Origin: Macrothele yani
Lineage: Eukaryota; Arthropoda; Arachnida; Araneae; Macrothelidae
NCBI GenBank assembly: GCA_039090855.1
Contig: CM077011.1
Location: forward strand, 37,653,501-37,717,500
Direction of reading: 5' to 3'
Length of the DNA stretch: 64,000 nt
Shown: one piece after another, positions 22,206 through 34,490 of the stretch
Numbering within the stretch: position 1 is the first letter of the stretch
How the letters are laid out: the number at the start of each line of letters is the position of its first letter
Notes under the pieces: generated by a model
Told to the model about the DNA's origin: nothing
Databases searched by the model: none
The model's input: only the letters and a program-made list of their open reading frames with translations
Translations under genes and position numbers: made by a program

Positions 22206-23200
22206 TATACGCTATGTTGAAAAAAGTATTCGCACGTCTACCTATAGTAGCAATAAACGCTTTTATTTCAAAAATCTTAGGGCACAGCAGGGCTACCTCT
22301 GTCTCAAATACCAGCGTCGATCCTTCCAGGTATAATTACCACAAAATTCTTTTAAGCCTAATATTCCCCACACTTCTTGCAAAGCCAAGGAGGTTATATT
22401 ACTGGAGACACCACTGGCTCTACCGCCATAGGTCACCGCTAATCTTTGGCGTTGCATCATGGACAGGCAAAAACCGAACTAAATTATACCGTTGATGAAA
22501 CAGTAAGCTTGTGTATCATTGATAAAGATTATTGAATTACTCATTTTATCTGTTTATACGGTTAGAAGATTTTGTTCCATTGGCTTCAAAACAGCTTCTT
22601 TTCTGCAGCTGCATCGTGCCTGCCCATGACGTCATTTGCAGTACGGACGGTGACTTATGGCGGCCAATGCTGCCTGGATAGGAGTGGTGTCTCCAGTAGT
22701 ATAACCTCCTTGTGCAAAGCTATTGCCAAAGCTAATTTAGGAGAAGGACGCTGTGGTAGAGATTTGATTTGGCGTTCCAATGGTGTTCTTGGGTATGAGG
22801 TCCAGATTTTGATCTGGCCAATCAAACATTTCTCAGAGTTGTTCTCCTCAAAGCAGTCTTGTAGACATAGCACAATGGGGCATGGAGCATAGTCGTGCTC
22901 AAACAAAAAACGGCCTTTACGAAATATTGTCACAGTGTTGGAGCACGATATTGTTCACAATATCGCTATTGGACTTAATGGTCCCAGGTACAACAAAACA
23001 ATGGACCATTCAGTCCAGATGAACAAACCATTACAGAGCCGCCACCAAACGTGAGAGTTAGTGCAATGCAGTCTTGAAAGATATGTTCCCCGGCAATCGT
23101 CAGAACCAAACACGTTCATCAAAGCAAACAGTGCGAAGCGTGATTGCTTCGATGAACCCTTATAACGTAAGTTTTTTAGTTCCATAGAACCCTTATAACG
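22206..23200 (-). pseudogene. Tc1-like element (lineage F), degenerate, split by a MITE
   Basis: Minus-strand frames give Tc1 fragments in order: FGGGSVMV (about 23040), QHDYAPCP (second Asp region, about 22880) and a degraded …IPKNTIGTPNQI… near 22770, where NPIEHHW is expected. The sequence then jumps over the 327-bp MITE at 22386-22712. The left end (from about 22210, GTTGAAAAAAGTATTCGCAC) looks like a Tc1 terminus. The right terminus was not located. Confidence 0.65.
22386..22712. mobile_element. MITE with 8-bp target duplication
   Basis: Inverted termini CAAGGAGGTTATA with matching ACTGGAGACACCACT enclose 327 bp. TGCAAAGC flanks it at 22378-22385 and 22713-22720, an exact 8-bp duplication. 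Eight bp fits the hAT or P superfamily; the CAAGG ends do not match the usual hAT CAG-N-G, so I leave the class open. Confidence 0.9.
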
Positions 23201-24276
23201 TAAGTTTTTTTCGTGTGCGAGATTGGTGTTACGCTATGTCTAAAACCATGACTAAGGAAATGTTGAACTAAATGAGAATACAATGCAATAGTTGCACGGG
23301 ATAGCTCAAATTACGGCCGGACGAAACATATACAGAAGTCAAACTTACGATAACCTTTTATGGGTCCACCAACAGTTGATGAAATCCACAATATAGCACT
23401 GTTAGTTTTATACTTCACATATAAAACCTTAACTATCTTTCGTATAATCTAGCTTAACAACGATCGAAAATCTCCACACACACATATACACTCAAAAGTG
23501 CTTCCAACCTCATTCATGCGAGAGAGAAGATATCACGTTAAATTTGGAAAGTGCAAAAAAGAACAAACTCAAATTTACATAGGAAAAGAAACTGAAAATG
23601 AAAGGTAAATTAGAATATACGTCACACCCTCTTCTTGTGCTCTACGGTTCAGAACGGCGTTCAGTAAGACACCAGTCCAAACGTCAGTGAGCAATTATAG
23701 GATGATATTAGACTTTTGAACAGCTCCTTACCACAGAAACCCAAGGAATTATACTCAATGTGGACAGCTCTAGTGTGAACACATGTTCCTACATTATTTT
23801 CAAGCTCGGAAAAATAGGTCTTCTAAAGACGTGCGTGATTCCAGGGTAACTGAGTTCGGGTCCTATCTGTTAGTACCTGAGTTCGCGCTTTTTCATGGGG
23901 TGTATTTTTTTTTTTTTTTTTGTAGTAGCATCGTCGGTGCTCTATCTTCGAATTGCATCAGCCACAGTAGATTCTAGTGCATTAAGACGGTTTGCAGTTT
24001 CGCGTGCTACTAATGTTGCTTCGAATCACCATCTCGTATTGGAGGTCTGTAAGTTCAGTTGTGCGTAGTGTATTGATTTCCAATTCGCTACTACTCTCCC
24101 GGGATACCCACTCTTGTAATGCAGTACTCCTACAGGTACAACACAAGTACAAGCGAACGTATTAATTTAGAATTCGCATAACCTGGTGTTCGTATACTTT
24201 TTTATACATAGTATATGCCCATACCATTGCAATATGACTTCCTAAAAGTATTTTGAAAACCCAATTAATTTAGTCA
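23201..24276. other. Unassigned
   Basis: Contains CCCTTATAACGTAAGTTTTT duplicated at about 23157 and 23191 and a T-run near 23907-23921. No coding seen. Confidence 0.4.
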
Positions 24277-24610
24277 GTGGTGCACTCAGTGGGGTGAGCC
24301 CGGGGGACCCGATTTTCACTGTGAGGTATCACTTGGTTCTTCGTCTTTTGTCACTTGCTGTTTATTTTTAAATTCATTTGCATATTTTTAAAATACATAT
24401 TGTACGAAAAATTGGAAACGTATTTTAATATAAAAAATTAATTAGTTTCGTGCTGACGAAAATAATAGAAGGTACACAATGCCGTAGTTTTTACACGATA
24501 GTCAAACTGACAATTTTAAAACGACAACTAAAATCCATGATTCGTTAAAAACATACGCTTATAATACACAGTTAAAATGTCAAAAAAATTAAAAACACTA
24601 ATGCATGAGG
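24277..24610 (+). repeat. Arm of a long-range inverted repeat (partner 27510-27740)
   Basis: TCGTTAAAAACATACGCTTA (about 24540) followed by GTTAAAATGTCAAAA and AACACTAATGCATGAGGT recurs as the reverse complement at about 27515-27590. The outer parts CAGTGGTGCACTCAGT and, on the other side, CACTGGTGCACCCAGT also match. The partner adjoins a Penelope-like fragment. Confidence 0.65.
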
Positions 24611-25130
24611 TCCTTTCAATCTCACTTTGAGGTCATCATCAATGCTGTTCTTACTGAAATGAAACATTCGCAGTACAAGGTTACGACGTGGGATACGCCC
24701 AGGCCATAACGTGCTCTTTAGTTCAATGTGCGCATGCTTCAGTGAACTCGATATTGATGAGGGTCATAATCGATGACTTGATTTGATTATAACAGCACAA
24801 TACATGAACTACATTGTAGAGATATTATAGGGTTATTTTAATTATGCCTCTTCCTCGGTAAAGACCTGTGTTTCCATGGTAAGGCAATTTGATAAGGCAT
24901 GTCGTCATTACAGATGCTTGTCGAGAAATGATGTAAGGATAAATTTTCAGTGAACAATACCGACATACGAGATCTTAGTGTAGCTAGAAGTGAAGTGCCC
25001 TCCCAACATTGGTAATGTGCTCCCTTGTTTACAAGTCTAGAAAGAGCTGTCGTCTGTGCACCCTATTTCACACTGTACCTGTGTTCGGCAAGTCTAGTCC
25101 TTAATGGGCGGACTGATGAACCAGCATATA
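24611..25130. other. Unassigned
   Basis: No recognised feature. Confidence 0.35.
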
Positions 25131-25352
25131 GCAACCACGGTGGCGCAGTGGTCTACGCGATGGCCTCTAATCATTCGTCCGAAAGGTGTCCGCGTTCGAA
25201 TCCCGGTGTGGCATGGATGTTGTGTTTGTCTTACGGCACTGTATCTCTCACTTCCATGGAACCAGTGACCCTAAATTAGGGACGAGCGACTACTTATAGT
25301 CCATTGAGTTGCTCACGGTGGTCGTCAAACCTCCAATAAAGAAACAAACAAA
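25131..25352 (+). mobile_element. tRNA SINE family A, full length
   Basis: tRNA-like head (GGTGGCGCAGTGGTCTACGC … GTTCGAATCCCGGTGTGGC), a body with CATGGATGTTGTGTTTGTCT and CCTAAATTAGGGACGAGCGA, GAGTTGCTCACGGTGGTCGT, and an A-rich tail AAAGAAACAAACAAAC. It lies immediately before the second ~150-bp array. Confidence 0.88.
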
Positions 25353-27260
25353 CAAGAAAGATGACACCGAATTTTCGGGTGTAATAAGCACGTCTTTTGA
25401 ATCCGTTCTGACGCAAATTAAATTTATCAAAGCTATTCATAGTCAATGGAACTGGTATGGAAAACAATAGTATTTGACGGAAGAAAGAAGTTTTCCAAAC
25501 GGGTTTTTAATCCCTCAGATATTGCTGTAAACGGAATCGTGAGCTTACGCCCTCTGGTTGCAGACTTGTGCGTTAAGAAAAACATGAATTTATATGAGAA
25601 ACATTTCGCACTGGAAACGCTCTCCAACACAGAAAGAATTTTTCAAATCGGACTCTTAGAAACAGAGATATCGACAACAATGAGATGTGACTTTACGTCC
25701 CCTGGTGGGAAAACCATGCGTTATTTTAGGAAGAAAGTATCTCAAAAGGTGTTTCCATATGAGCACTATCGGTCCAAGAAAAAAAAAATAGTCGAGTTTT
25801 CAGAAGCCCAGATTTTGCTACAAATACATCAGAAGCAGATATTAACACTTATGCCCCCTGGAGACCAAACCATTCTTTACCAAACATTAGAAATTATGTG
25901 AAAAATATTTTCCATCAGGTCTTGTATGCGATACAGGAAGAATTTTTCAAATCGGAGTTTTAGGAGCAGAAATGACGCAGAAAACGCAATTTACCTTTGT
26001 GCCCCCTAGCGGAAAGTTTATGATTTTCTTGAAATTTTGAATTTATAGGAAAAACATTTCGGATCGGAAACACTATCCAACAAAGAAAGAATTTTTCAAA
26101 TCGGACTCTTAGAAATAGAGATATTGACAAAAATAAGATATACATCTACGACGAGCCCTGGAGTAGAAACCATGCATTATTTCAAGAAGAAAATGTTCCT
26201 AAAAGGTTTGTCGACATGAGTAGTATCGGTCAGCAAAGGACTTTTTTTTCAATCTAGATTTTAGAAGCTCATATTTTGCTGCAAATACATCAGAAGCGGA
26301 AATTAAGACTTACGCCATCTGGTGGCCAAACCATTTTTTACAAAAAGTAGAAATTATGTGCAAAGGATTTTCCATCAGGAGCTGTATCTGGTGGAGAAAG
26401 AATTTTTCAAATCGGAGATTTAAAAGCAGAGGTATAGAGGGAAACGCCATTTACCACTACGCCCCCTAGCGGAAAGTCTAAGAATTACTTGAAAATTTTT
26501 AAATTATGTGATAAACATGTCACACTGAAAACACTATCCAACAAAGAAGGAATTTTTCAAATCTGACTCCTAGAAGTAGAGAGATTGACAAAAATAGGAT
26601 ATACATCTACGCTCGCTGGCGGAGATACTGTGGAATATTTTAAGAAAAAAATATTCCGGAAAGGTTTATCGTTGTGAGTGGCATCAGACCACGGAAGAAT
26701 TTTTTCAATCGATATTTTAGAAGCTCAGATTTTATGGCAAATACATCAGAAGCAAAAATTAACACTTACGCTCCCTGGGGGCCAAAGTATTTTTTACCAA
26801 AAAATTAGAAATTATATGCAAAAGATTTTCCATCAGGAGGTGTATCCGCTGAAGAAAATGTTTTTCAAATCGGAGTTTTAGAAGAAGAGTTATCGGGAAA
26901 AATGTAATTTACTTTTACGCCCCCTAGCGGAATATATATTCTTAATTTAAAACGTAACTATATCTAAAATACTCTTCGACATAAGTGGAATCGAAGGATA
27001 AAAGATTTTTTTCAATCGGATGTTTAGAAGCAAATATGTGGAATAAAACGCATTTTTAAATTCGACATCACCTGCATTTACGCCCTCTTACTGCAAAATT
27101 GTACATCGTTAAAAAAAAAACGAAATGAAGGATCATCATTCTCATATTTCAAGCTTCCCAATGCAAAAAGAATGTTTCAAATCGGGCGGATAGTTGCAGA
27201 GATATCGTGGGTACAAACGGACGGACAAACCGATAAGCACGATCTTTTTTTACAAAAACG
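25350..27260. repeat. ~150-bp modular noncoding array, copy 2 (11 modules)
   Basis: Same start (ACAAGAAAGATGACA), same module order and same end (GAGATATCGTGGGTAC…ACGGACGGACAAACCGATAA) as 2470-4440. Core starts are near 25549, 25697, 25853, 26000, 26153, 26314, 26461, 26611, 26770, 26919 and 27082. Several cores have decayed (for example CTCGCTGGCGG at 26611). Confidence 0.85.
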
Positions 27261-27269
27261 TGCTAAAAA

Positions 27270-27500
27270 AGAAGAACCAATATATATGCGATCAGGCTCC
27301 GACGGTTCTAACGATTTTAGTGGGATAGTCCACACTCCATGTTTACTGAGGATGTCAGCAACATCACTGTTATTCTTTACCAGAGAAATAAGGTTGTTGG
27401 TCCTGGACCGGAAGTCAATATAGGCAGTGTTACATACGTTTTTTAGAATGTTGACCAAGCTGGGTATGAAAACCATGGAGCCAACAAAACACTTTGGTTG
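27270..27500 (-). pseudogene. Penelope-like element fragment (end of RT to GIY-YIG region)
   Basis: The minus strand from ATG 27476 reads MVFIPSLVNILKNVCNTAYI and continues to HGVWTIPL…DRIYIGSS. The order (IP-x-V/L, a hydrophobic region, then GV-x-x-IP and YIG) is that of the region before and at the GIY-YIG endonuclease of Penelope-like retroelements. Cysteines usual between IP and YIG are absent. The rest of the element is missing. Confidence 0.5.
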
Positions 27501-27509
27501 ATATTCGGC

Positions 27510-27740
27510 ACCTCATGCATTAGTGTTTTATCTTTTGACATTTTAACTATTCATTATAAGCGTATGTTTTTAACGAAGCATGGCTTTTAATTGTGTTTTT
27601 AATATGATGGAAATATTTTTATCGTTTCCCAGTATTTAGGGATATGTATTATCCAGGGTATTTTTAAATGCATCTTGAATATTTTGCCCCCCCCCCCCCG
27701 AAAAACAAATACTGGGTGCACCAGTGGCTTCAGGTATTGC
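27510..27740 (-). repeat. Inverted partner of 24277-24610, with C-run
   Basis: Reverse-complement match to 24530-24610 at 27515-27590 and weaker match further out. It includes a C-run at 27686-27698. It could be a terminal repeat of the Penelope-like element next to it. Confidence 0.6.
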
Positions 27741-30430
27741 TCTTATTTCTAATTTTTCAATTCCGTCCATTCCGATGAACCTCACGTGAACGTAATCGTC
27801 ATAATTTCTGCAAATCTTAGCTCATGTTTCATACGTTGTCATTTGCTAAGTCTTAGCACTCTACACGACAGATTCTTAACACCTTTTGAGCTTCAATAAT
27901 AAAATTCTGTAATGCAGAACGCGCGGTATTTATAGAATCGATATAGACACGGAGGAGAAAGCATCTATATATCGCAATCGATATTGCGTATGTCGCACCT
28001 TCAGTTTGTTATGGATTCCATTATCACTCTGGGAAAAAGCCATGCGAAGTGCGATGCACTATAAAAAAGATGACGGAAAAGAAAATTCAATTTATTCTTT
28101 GAAATAGTGAAACGGTGTAGAAGGAAAATCGTTTTTCCCCTCTTGTCGTTTTCTACTATATTGTAGTGATTAATTTCAGCGTCAGATTTCACTGCATTTT
28201 CGTTTCTATTACCGTCATGAAAAGAAAAAAAAAATGTAGGTTTTCAATGTTTTATAGTCCCGGCGAAGAATTCTTAAGATATACAGGAAATTTTGTTTTA
28301 AATACGTTACGGGGTAACGGTATCTGAACGGCACAGGTATTATCGCAAAGACCTACTGGAATGGGAAATGATATCTTTTTAAAGAAAGCCATGATTTTAA
28401 CATTTACAATCCTCAGCTATCAATTTATTTCCAAGAACGAATTCTTATGGGAACAGAAAATACTCACTACTTCGCTTGAAGAAATTTTCCAACAATATCA
28501 GATTCAGTGCATGGAATATTGAACAGAAGAAACGCATTCGCATGAATCCCATTGCAGTTATTTGGAACCAGCTTTCGCTTACGCTTTAGGAAACCCACGA
28601 TATTAATTCCACGTAAAATATCTACGTATAAACCCACGCATACATCACTCTGCGTAATGAAGTGTTTGTATTCAGTTATTAAAATCACACTATTTACCAG
28701 AACGTGGAGTGATGCTTACATCTATTTAGACTTCCTTCTGAGTTTCTATTTTCTTATCTAAACTTAGTTATTTGTCCTTAAACGTTTTCACACTAAACGA
28801 CACATTCCCCGAAGAACTTTTACTACTTAGCAACACTAACAGTGAGTCGGAGAAACATATGATGTCAACATAGAGTTGAGCAGTGAGTTGATGCGTGTTA
28901 GTTGATATGGAGGTGTCGAGAGATTTCTATACGATAAAAATACGAGTACAGAGATTAATGTGACCAGATTTTTGTAGGAAAGTTGCTGTTGGAGAGGTGA
29001 TTGTCAGAACGTTGTTGTAAGAGCGGTTGCTATCATATGATCGAACTGTATGTGAAGGTCTGAGAGTTAAAGTATACAAGTGGATATTACCTTATGCAGA
29101 ACTCCGAGATATTCCGTTGAGCTGGAAACCTGATCTGTAGATCACTCGATGGCAGGCGACCTTAATTATTCCGAAGTAAAATTAGGAACACAAAGACTTC
29201 TATTTCAGGAAAGTAGCGAAATATTGATTTCTTATAACCATTGTTTTGTTTTAGTCTTCCGTGACCCTGATACTTTTTTTTTTTTTTTTAACAAAGCCCA
29301 TAAATTGGAACAGTCAATTTCAAAATTAAAACTAAGGGAGGAAAAACACTCGCTCTGGGAAATCCAGTATCTGTAGGAGGGTCATGAATCGTGATCACAA
29401 GTTTCTCACCGGAAGCAAATCTAAACATTTGGTACTTAAATATCGCTAAAACATTTGCTGAAATCAAATTCAGAAAAGAGCGTAACGGAACAATTTGAAG
29501 AGTACTGTAATATGCTGTAATCCTGGGCTCGTTAATTTCAGCGAAAAGTGTCATTAATAACCATCTTTGATATCACTTCATAGATAAAATTGTTTCCCTT
29601 TTCGGCATTGCTTTTTCGGAGGCATTGAATTAGTCCCCTTCACTAGTTTTTTGCAAGTCGTGTTCATCAGGGAGGTGAAAGAGGCCACTCCCCGCTATGC
29701 TTCCGGTGTCCAGAGAAAACACTATTGCTAAACACCCCACGCAATCTGCTGTTCATGAGGTTGAATTCGTTTTACTTTATCGCTCTGGAAATAATTTTTC
29801 GAAATGTCGTCCGTATAGGGAGAGATTTGAACACATGGACGTATTTTTCAACTTTAGGTTTTAATCAGGGATTTCTCAAAATGGTGGTTGAAGTGTTGTA
29901 ATGAGCTTTTAGCAATTGGCTAGATGGTACAAAAGAGACAATAAAAACTAGCCCGCGATGATGGTAGGAAGAAACAGGAGAGCCTGGGTCTATCACATGA
30001 GGGGAGAGGTTGGGTGTGGATTTCTCCGTGAAACGGAGAGGGTTTTTAGGCTCCCGAAACAAAACAAATGGAGGAAAATACAGATTTTCAGATATCCGAT
30101 GCCGAGAGAATATCGAAGCAGAAATTAAGTGGGAAACGTGAATTTGGAAGCAGCGAATTGACTGAGAAAGCTGCCTGACAGAAACGGCAGGAATAGAAAT
30201 AAAGAGAGCTCAGTAGAAATCAGAACACGCATTCATGACATTCTCCAAGTGCAGTACTGAGTAAAGCACACCACTGCAAAAGAGCAAGTTTTCGTTTATA
30301 ATTAAAACCCCGGAACTGTTGAATTTCTTTACGTGAGAAGGCTTAACGAATCCACGTGAAAGGGCACTGATAGTAACGCAGTGAACAGCCCTGTAATAAT
30401 GCCGGTTCTGAGCTTGAATATATACATCCA
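27741..30430. other. Largest stretch without recognised elements
   Basis: About 2.7 kb of AT-rich sequence. I found no transposase or reverse-transcriptase motifs, no SINE, no tandem array and no exon with paired splice sites. It may be unique intronic or intergenic DNA. Confidence 0.45.
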
Positions 30431-31290
30431 GGGTGTTTCAAAAGTTTAATGACAAACTTAAGGAGCGTATAGAGGGATCGGAATTAGCAACTTTCGAATA
30501 GGGACCCGTGTACTCCGAGGTAATCCTGAGTGAATACAAGCCCTTCAAAGACGGAACTACATTGTGGGCGTAATCGTACTGTGCGGAGAGGCATTGGACT
30601 AAGTGTGCTTGTTATTCGAGCGCGCAGATGCCGGTGGGTTATTTGCGTTGTTGAGTTGAAGATACCTGGTGTCTTAGTGCATTCGCAATCTCTTGTTATC
30701 CATTAAATGTAACGACACACTTATGCAGAACTCCGAGACATTAATTTCGTCTACGACGCAGCCGCTGGAAATGCGCGCGAAGCTGAACGCCTGTACCGGG
30801 AACAATATCCGAACAGGTGCCACCCAGTACATACGACGTTCCAAAACATTAACCGGGGACTAGGGGAAACAGCTTCCCTGAGCACAGCTCATTAACTTGT
30901 TTACGACACCGGTGGGCGACCCGGAAACATTTTTAGCCAGAATATTTGCAGCATGTGGCATGGTCCGGGAGATACCTGGGGTATTTGAGAGAGTGCGTCA
31001 GAGTTTCCTTCGACGATGCAATGCCCGTAGTGCATGTGGTGGGCACCAATTCGAACAGCTTTTGTAACACATTTAACGTGTCCATGTAATCTTTGTTTAT
31101 TTATTAAATTTTGTGCAAATTAAGATTATTTCATTGATATGCTGTCCGCAATGTAGTTCCTTATATTCTAAGGCTTATACTGTACGGACACAGGAATACT
31201 TTGGAGAACACTGGTTACTATTCGAAAGTTGCTGTATTCAGACCCCTCTATACGCCCTTTAAGTTTGTCAACAACCTTTTGAAACACCCT
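30431..31290 (+). mobile_element. Internally deleted mariner-type element with long inverted termini
   Basis: The termini begin GGGTGTTTCAAAAG and match, imperfectly, over roughly 120 bp (GCAACTTTCGAATAG and GGAACTACATTG occur in both arms). Inside, YAELRDINFVYDAAAGNARE with LYREQYPNR (about 30722-30810) resembles the N-terminal DUF4817 helix-turn-helix of insect mariner-like transposases. GVFERVRQSFLRRCNARSAC … FEQLL with stop 31065-31067 resembles their C-terminus. The catalytic middle is deleted. Confidence 0.75.
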
Positions 31291-31306
31291 ATATATATAT
31301 ATATAT

Positions 31307-34300
31307 CATCATCATCATTGTCAACAATTATCAATCAACTGCTGGACGAAGGTCTCCCCAAGTTTCCTCAACAACGGTCTGTCTTGTGCCAGTCTCCTCC
31401 ATGTCACTCCCTCATACTTTCGAATTTCATCCACCCATCACCCATGTGGTCTTCTTCTGGATCTTTTCCTGTCCCTTGGAATCCAATCTAAAATTTCGGC
31501 TATCCATCGATGGTCTGTCCTTCTGACAGTATGTCCAGCCCATTGCCATTTCAGGGATTTAACTCTGACCATGATGTCTTCCACTCTTGTCATTTTTCTG
31601 ATCCACGAGTTCCTCTTCTTATCTCTTCTGGTTACACCAAGCATGCACCTCTCCATGCTACTTTGAGTTGTCTGCAGCCTTTGTATGTTTCTTTTAGCTA
31701 AGGTCCACGTCTCTGCACCATACGTAAGCACTGGAAGGATGCATTGATCAAACACTTTTCTTTTAAGACATAATGGCATATTGCTCTTGAAAATTATGCT
31801 GTTTCTTCCAAAAGCTCTCCAGGCAAGTTTTATACGCCGATTAATTTCTTCACCAATGTGACCTTCACTTGATATCTGCTGTCCAAGATAAACGTACGTG
31901 TCTGTTATCTCCAGCTTTTCTCCATCAATCGATAAATCTTCATTTCTTGTAAAAGCATTGAACATCACTTTTGTCTTCTGAAAGTTCATTTTTAATCCAA
32001 CTTCTTTACTATTGTCAGCAAGTTCCTGCATCATACTCTGTAGCTCTGATGGGGTAGTTGCAAAAATGACTATATCATCAGCAAAACGAAGGTGGGTTAG
32101 ATAATCTCCATTAATCTTTATCCCTTTGTTTTCCCAGTTCAGTGATTGAAAGACATTTTCCAATGTGGCATTAAAGAGCTTCGGAGATATGGTGTCACCT
32201 TGTCTCACTCCTTTTCCAATTTTTATGTGTGTTGTATTTTCAAATAGCAGAATCTTTGCACTTGCATTTTCATAGATGTTATTAATAATATTAATGTATG
32301 CATCTTCAATACCGCAGGATTTCAGAGCCATTGCAACTGCTGATGGTTTCACCGAATCAAAGGCTTTTTCATAATCGATAAAAACCATGCACAATGGAAG
32401 TTCATATTCCCTCGCTCTTTCAATTAGTTCTCTCAGTACGTGCATATGATCTATTGTGCTGTAGCCACTCCTGAATCCAGCTTGTTCTCTCGGTTGAGCC
32501 ATGTCCAGTGTTACCTTCAAGCGGTGTGAAAGAACTTTAGTGAAGATTTTATAAACCACTGATAGGAGGCTGATAGGTCTGTAGTTCCTGAGATCCTCAA
32601 TGTCACCTTTTTTACATAGCAAGATCATTGTAGCGTTGTTCCAATCCTCAGAAATTTTCCCTTCATTAAGGCATGGAGTGAAAATTTATTTGGGCGAGTA
32701 CTGTTTCGATTTCTCCACTTGCTTCTTGTATGATGTCTACAGTAATTCCATCTTCTCCTGGAGCTTTCCCCAGCTTCATGTTCTTGATTGCATGTGAAAC
32801 TTCTGCTGGAAGGACTGGAAGAACTCTGGTACCTTTCATGATGTCTGGAGTACATGTATCATCCCTTTCATATAATTTGGAGTAGAAATCTTTCACTCTT
32901 GTCAAAATTTCGCCTCTATTTCTTGTTACAGAACCATCTTCTTTTCTCAGTGAAATAATCTGTTTTTTCCCCTTACTGAGATGTCCCTTTGCTATCTTTA
33001 GGCTTTGGTTGTTTTCAATTGCTTTCCTTACTAGTACACAGTTGAATTTCCTTACGTCTTCAGTGATACTTTTTCGTACTGTCTTGCATAGCTCTATATA
33101 TTCCACTTTGGAAGTCACATCTTCTTTAGTTGTCCTCATCTCTCTTCTTTTTTGCATCAACATTTTGGTTTTTCCTGATAATTTTTTCACATGCAATTTG
33201 TTCTTAGACCCAGCTAATTTTGTTGCTGTTTCCATAAGAGCTTTGGTTACTTTTCTATTAACTTCAGAAATATCCACTTCTTCCGATGTTAGGTCTTCTA
33301 AAGCAGAGTATCTGTTCTTCAGTTCCAATTTGAAGGTATTATGGTGTTTTTTAAGGTTGGTTATGTCAATACATTTTGTTTGTCTTATGAGCTTGCTACG
33401 TTCGAGTTTAGTGTTGAGGTGCATCTTACATCTCACCAATCTATGGTCACTGCCTGTGTTGAACTTGTTTAGCACACTGCAGTCTTCTATGACGAATTTT
33501 TTGTTGCACATCATAAAATCAATTTGATTTGTCGTCGCATTTGGATGTCTCCATGTCCATTTCCCGTGTGGCTTTTTCTTGAAAAAGGAGTTCAAGATGA
33601 AAAACCCTTCTGCCTCTGCAAACTCTACGAGAGTATTTCCACGCTGGTTTCTGTTGCCATGACCGAATTTACCTACTGAAGTTTCATTCTGTTGCCGTTG
33701 CCCTATTTTTGCATTGAAATCTCCCGTAATTATCTTCAAGTGCTGCTTACCTTTATTATTTAGATCACGAATTTCCTCATAAAATTCTTCAATTTCTTCT
33801 TCAGGATGACTTGTGGTGGGTGCATAAGTTTGAATAATCTGAGCCTGGTATCTTCTCGAGAGTTGGATAACGAATCGTGCAGCTCTGTCAGAGGAACTTT
33901 CAACTTCTACAACTTTATCCTTCAGTTTCTTGTTTATTATAAATCCAACACCACTAGTTCTGCCAGTATCTGTCCCACGATAGTAGAAGAGATGTCCACT
34001 TTTCAGTTCAATGAGATCTTCTCCTTTTTTACTTACCTCACTTAGCCCGACGATGTCCCACTTGATCCTTTCTAGTTCCTCTTCCAATTCAAGAAGCCTT
34101 GAATCAGAAGATAGGGAGCGTCCGTTATACGTAGCCAAGGTCAGCATCAGATGGCAGCCTAGTCCGGTCCTCCGGGGATTCTGAGCACCCTCTGACTTCA
34201 TGTCGCACTGGCCGCTGCCTTGGCCAGGTACATTCCAGCTGCCGGAGACTGAGGGTCAAGATTTAAGTTGTGGAGTCATTTTAGAGGGGTTTGGCCATAA

Positions 34301-34490
34301 CTCACCACGCTGGCCAAGCGGGTTGGTGAGTGTGGGATAGCATTTCCTCTAATCCCGATGGTATAGTTATACCGCTATTGGCGGTCGTCAGAGCCCCTTT
34401 AGTGGGAACAGGATGTACCACGAGAAGGCGGGGTTGACATTTGTCAAGGAGAGGCTGTGATGTTACGCATCACCTGACCTTACATCCCCC
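31307..34490 (-). mobile_element. RTE-type LINE copy 2, full length
   Basis: On the minus strand it starts GGGGGATGTAAGGTCAGG and ends TTGACAATGATGATGATGAT before (TA)n. (TA)n runs flank both sides (31291-31306 and 34491-34504). The 3' side abuts the mariner-type terminus ending at 31290. The 5' side abuts the tail of RTE copy 4. Confidence 0.93.
31310..34201 (-). pseudogene. RTE endonuclease-reverse transcriptase, two long open pieces
   Basis: From ATG 34201 (MKSEGAQNPRRTGL) a 511-residue frame covers the whole endonuclease (TYNGRSLSSD, DIVGLSEVS, IITGDFNAKIG, GSDHRLV) and the linker. It fails at about 32690, where 4 nt are inserted before the sequence for FTRCLNEG. The next frame (32628-31438, 396 residues) holds the reverse transcriptase with FIDYEKAFDSV, GVRQGDTISPK and LRFADDIVIFA. 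It ends at a TGA that replaces an Arg codon after RRRPHG, about 36 codons early. Three changes in ~970 codons imply a fairly recent insertion. Confidence 0.92.

Noticed and set aside
29090..30740. TTATGCAGAACTCCGAGA shared between 29092 and 30721 as a second mariner-type remnant
   Set aside because: The match is about 18 bp and no other part of the element is found near 29.1 kb; chance or a very small scrap.
33009..33527. 172-codon open frame on + inside RTE copy 2 (and similar ones at 17519-17983 and 48901-49554)
   Set aside because: Antisense shadow of the RTE endonuclease-linker region; appears at the same place in each copy.
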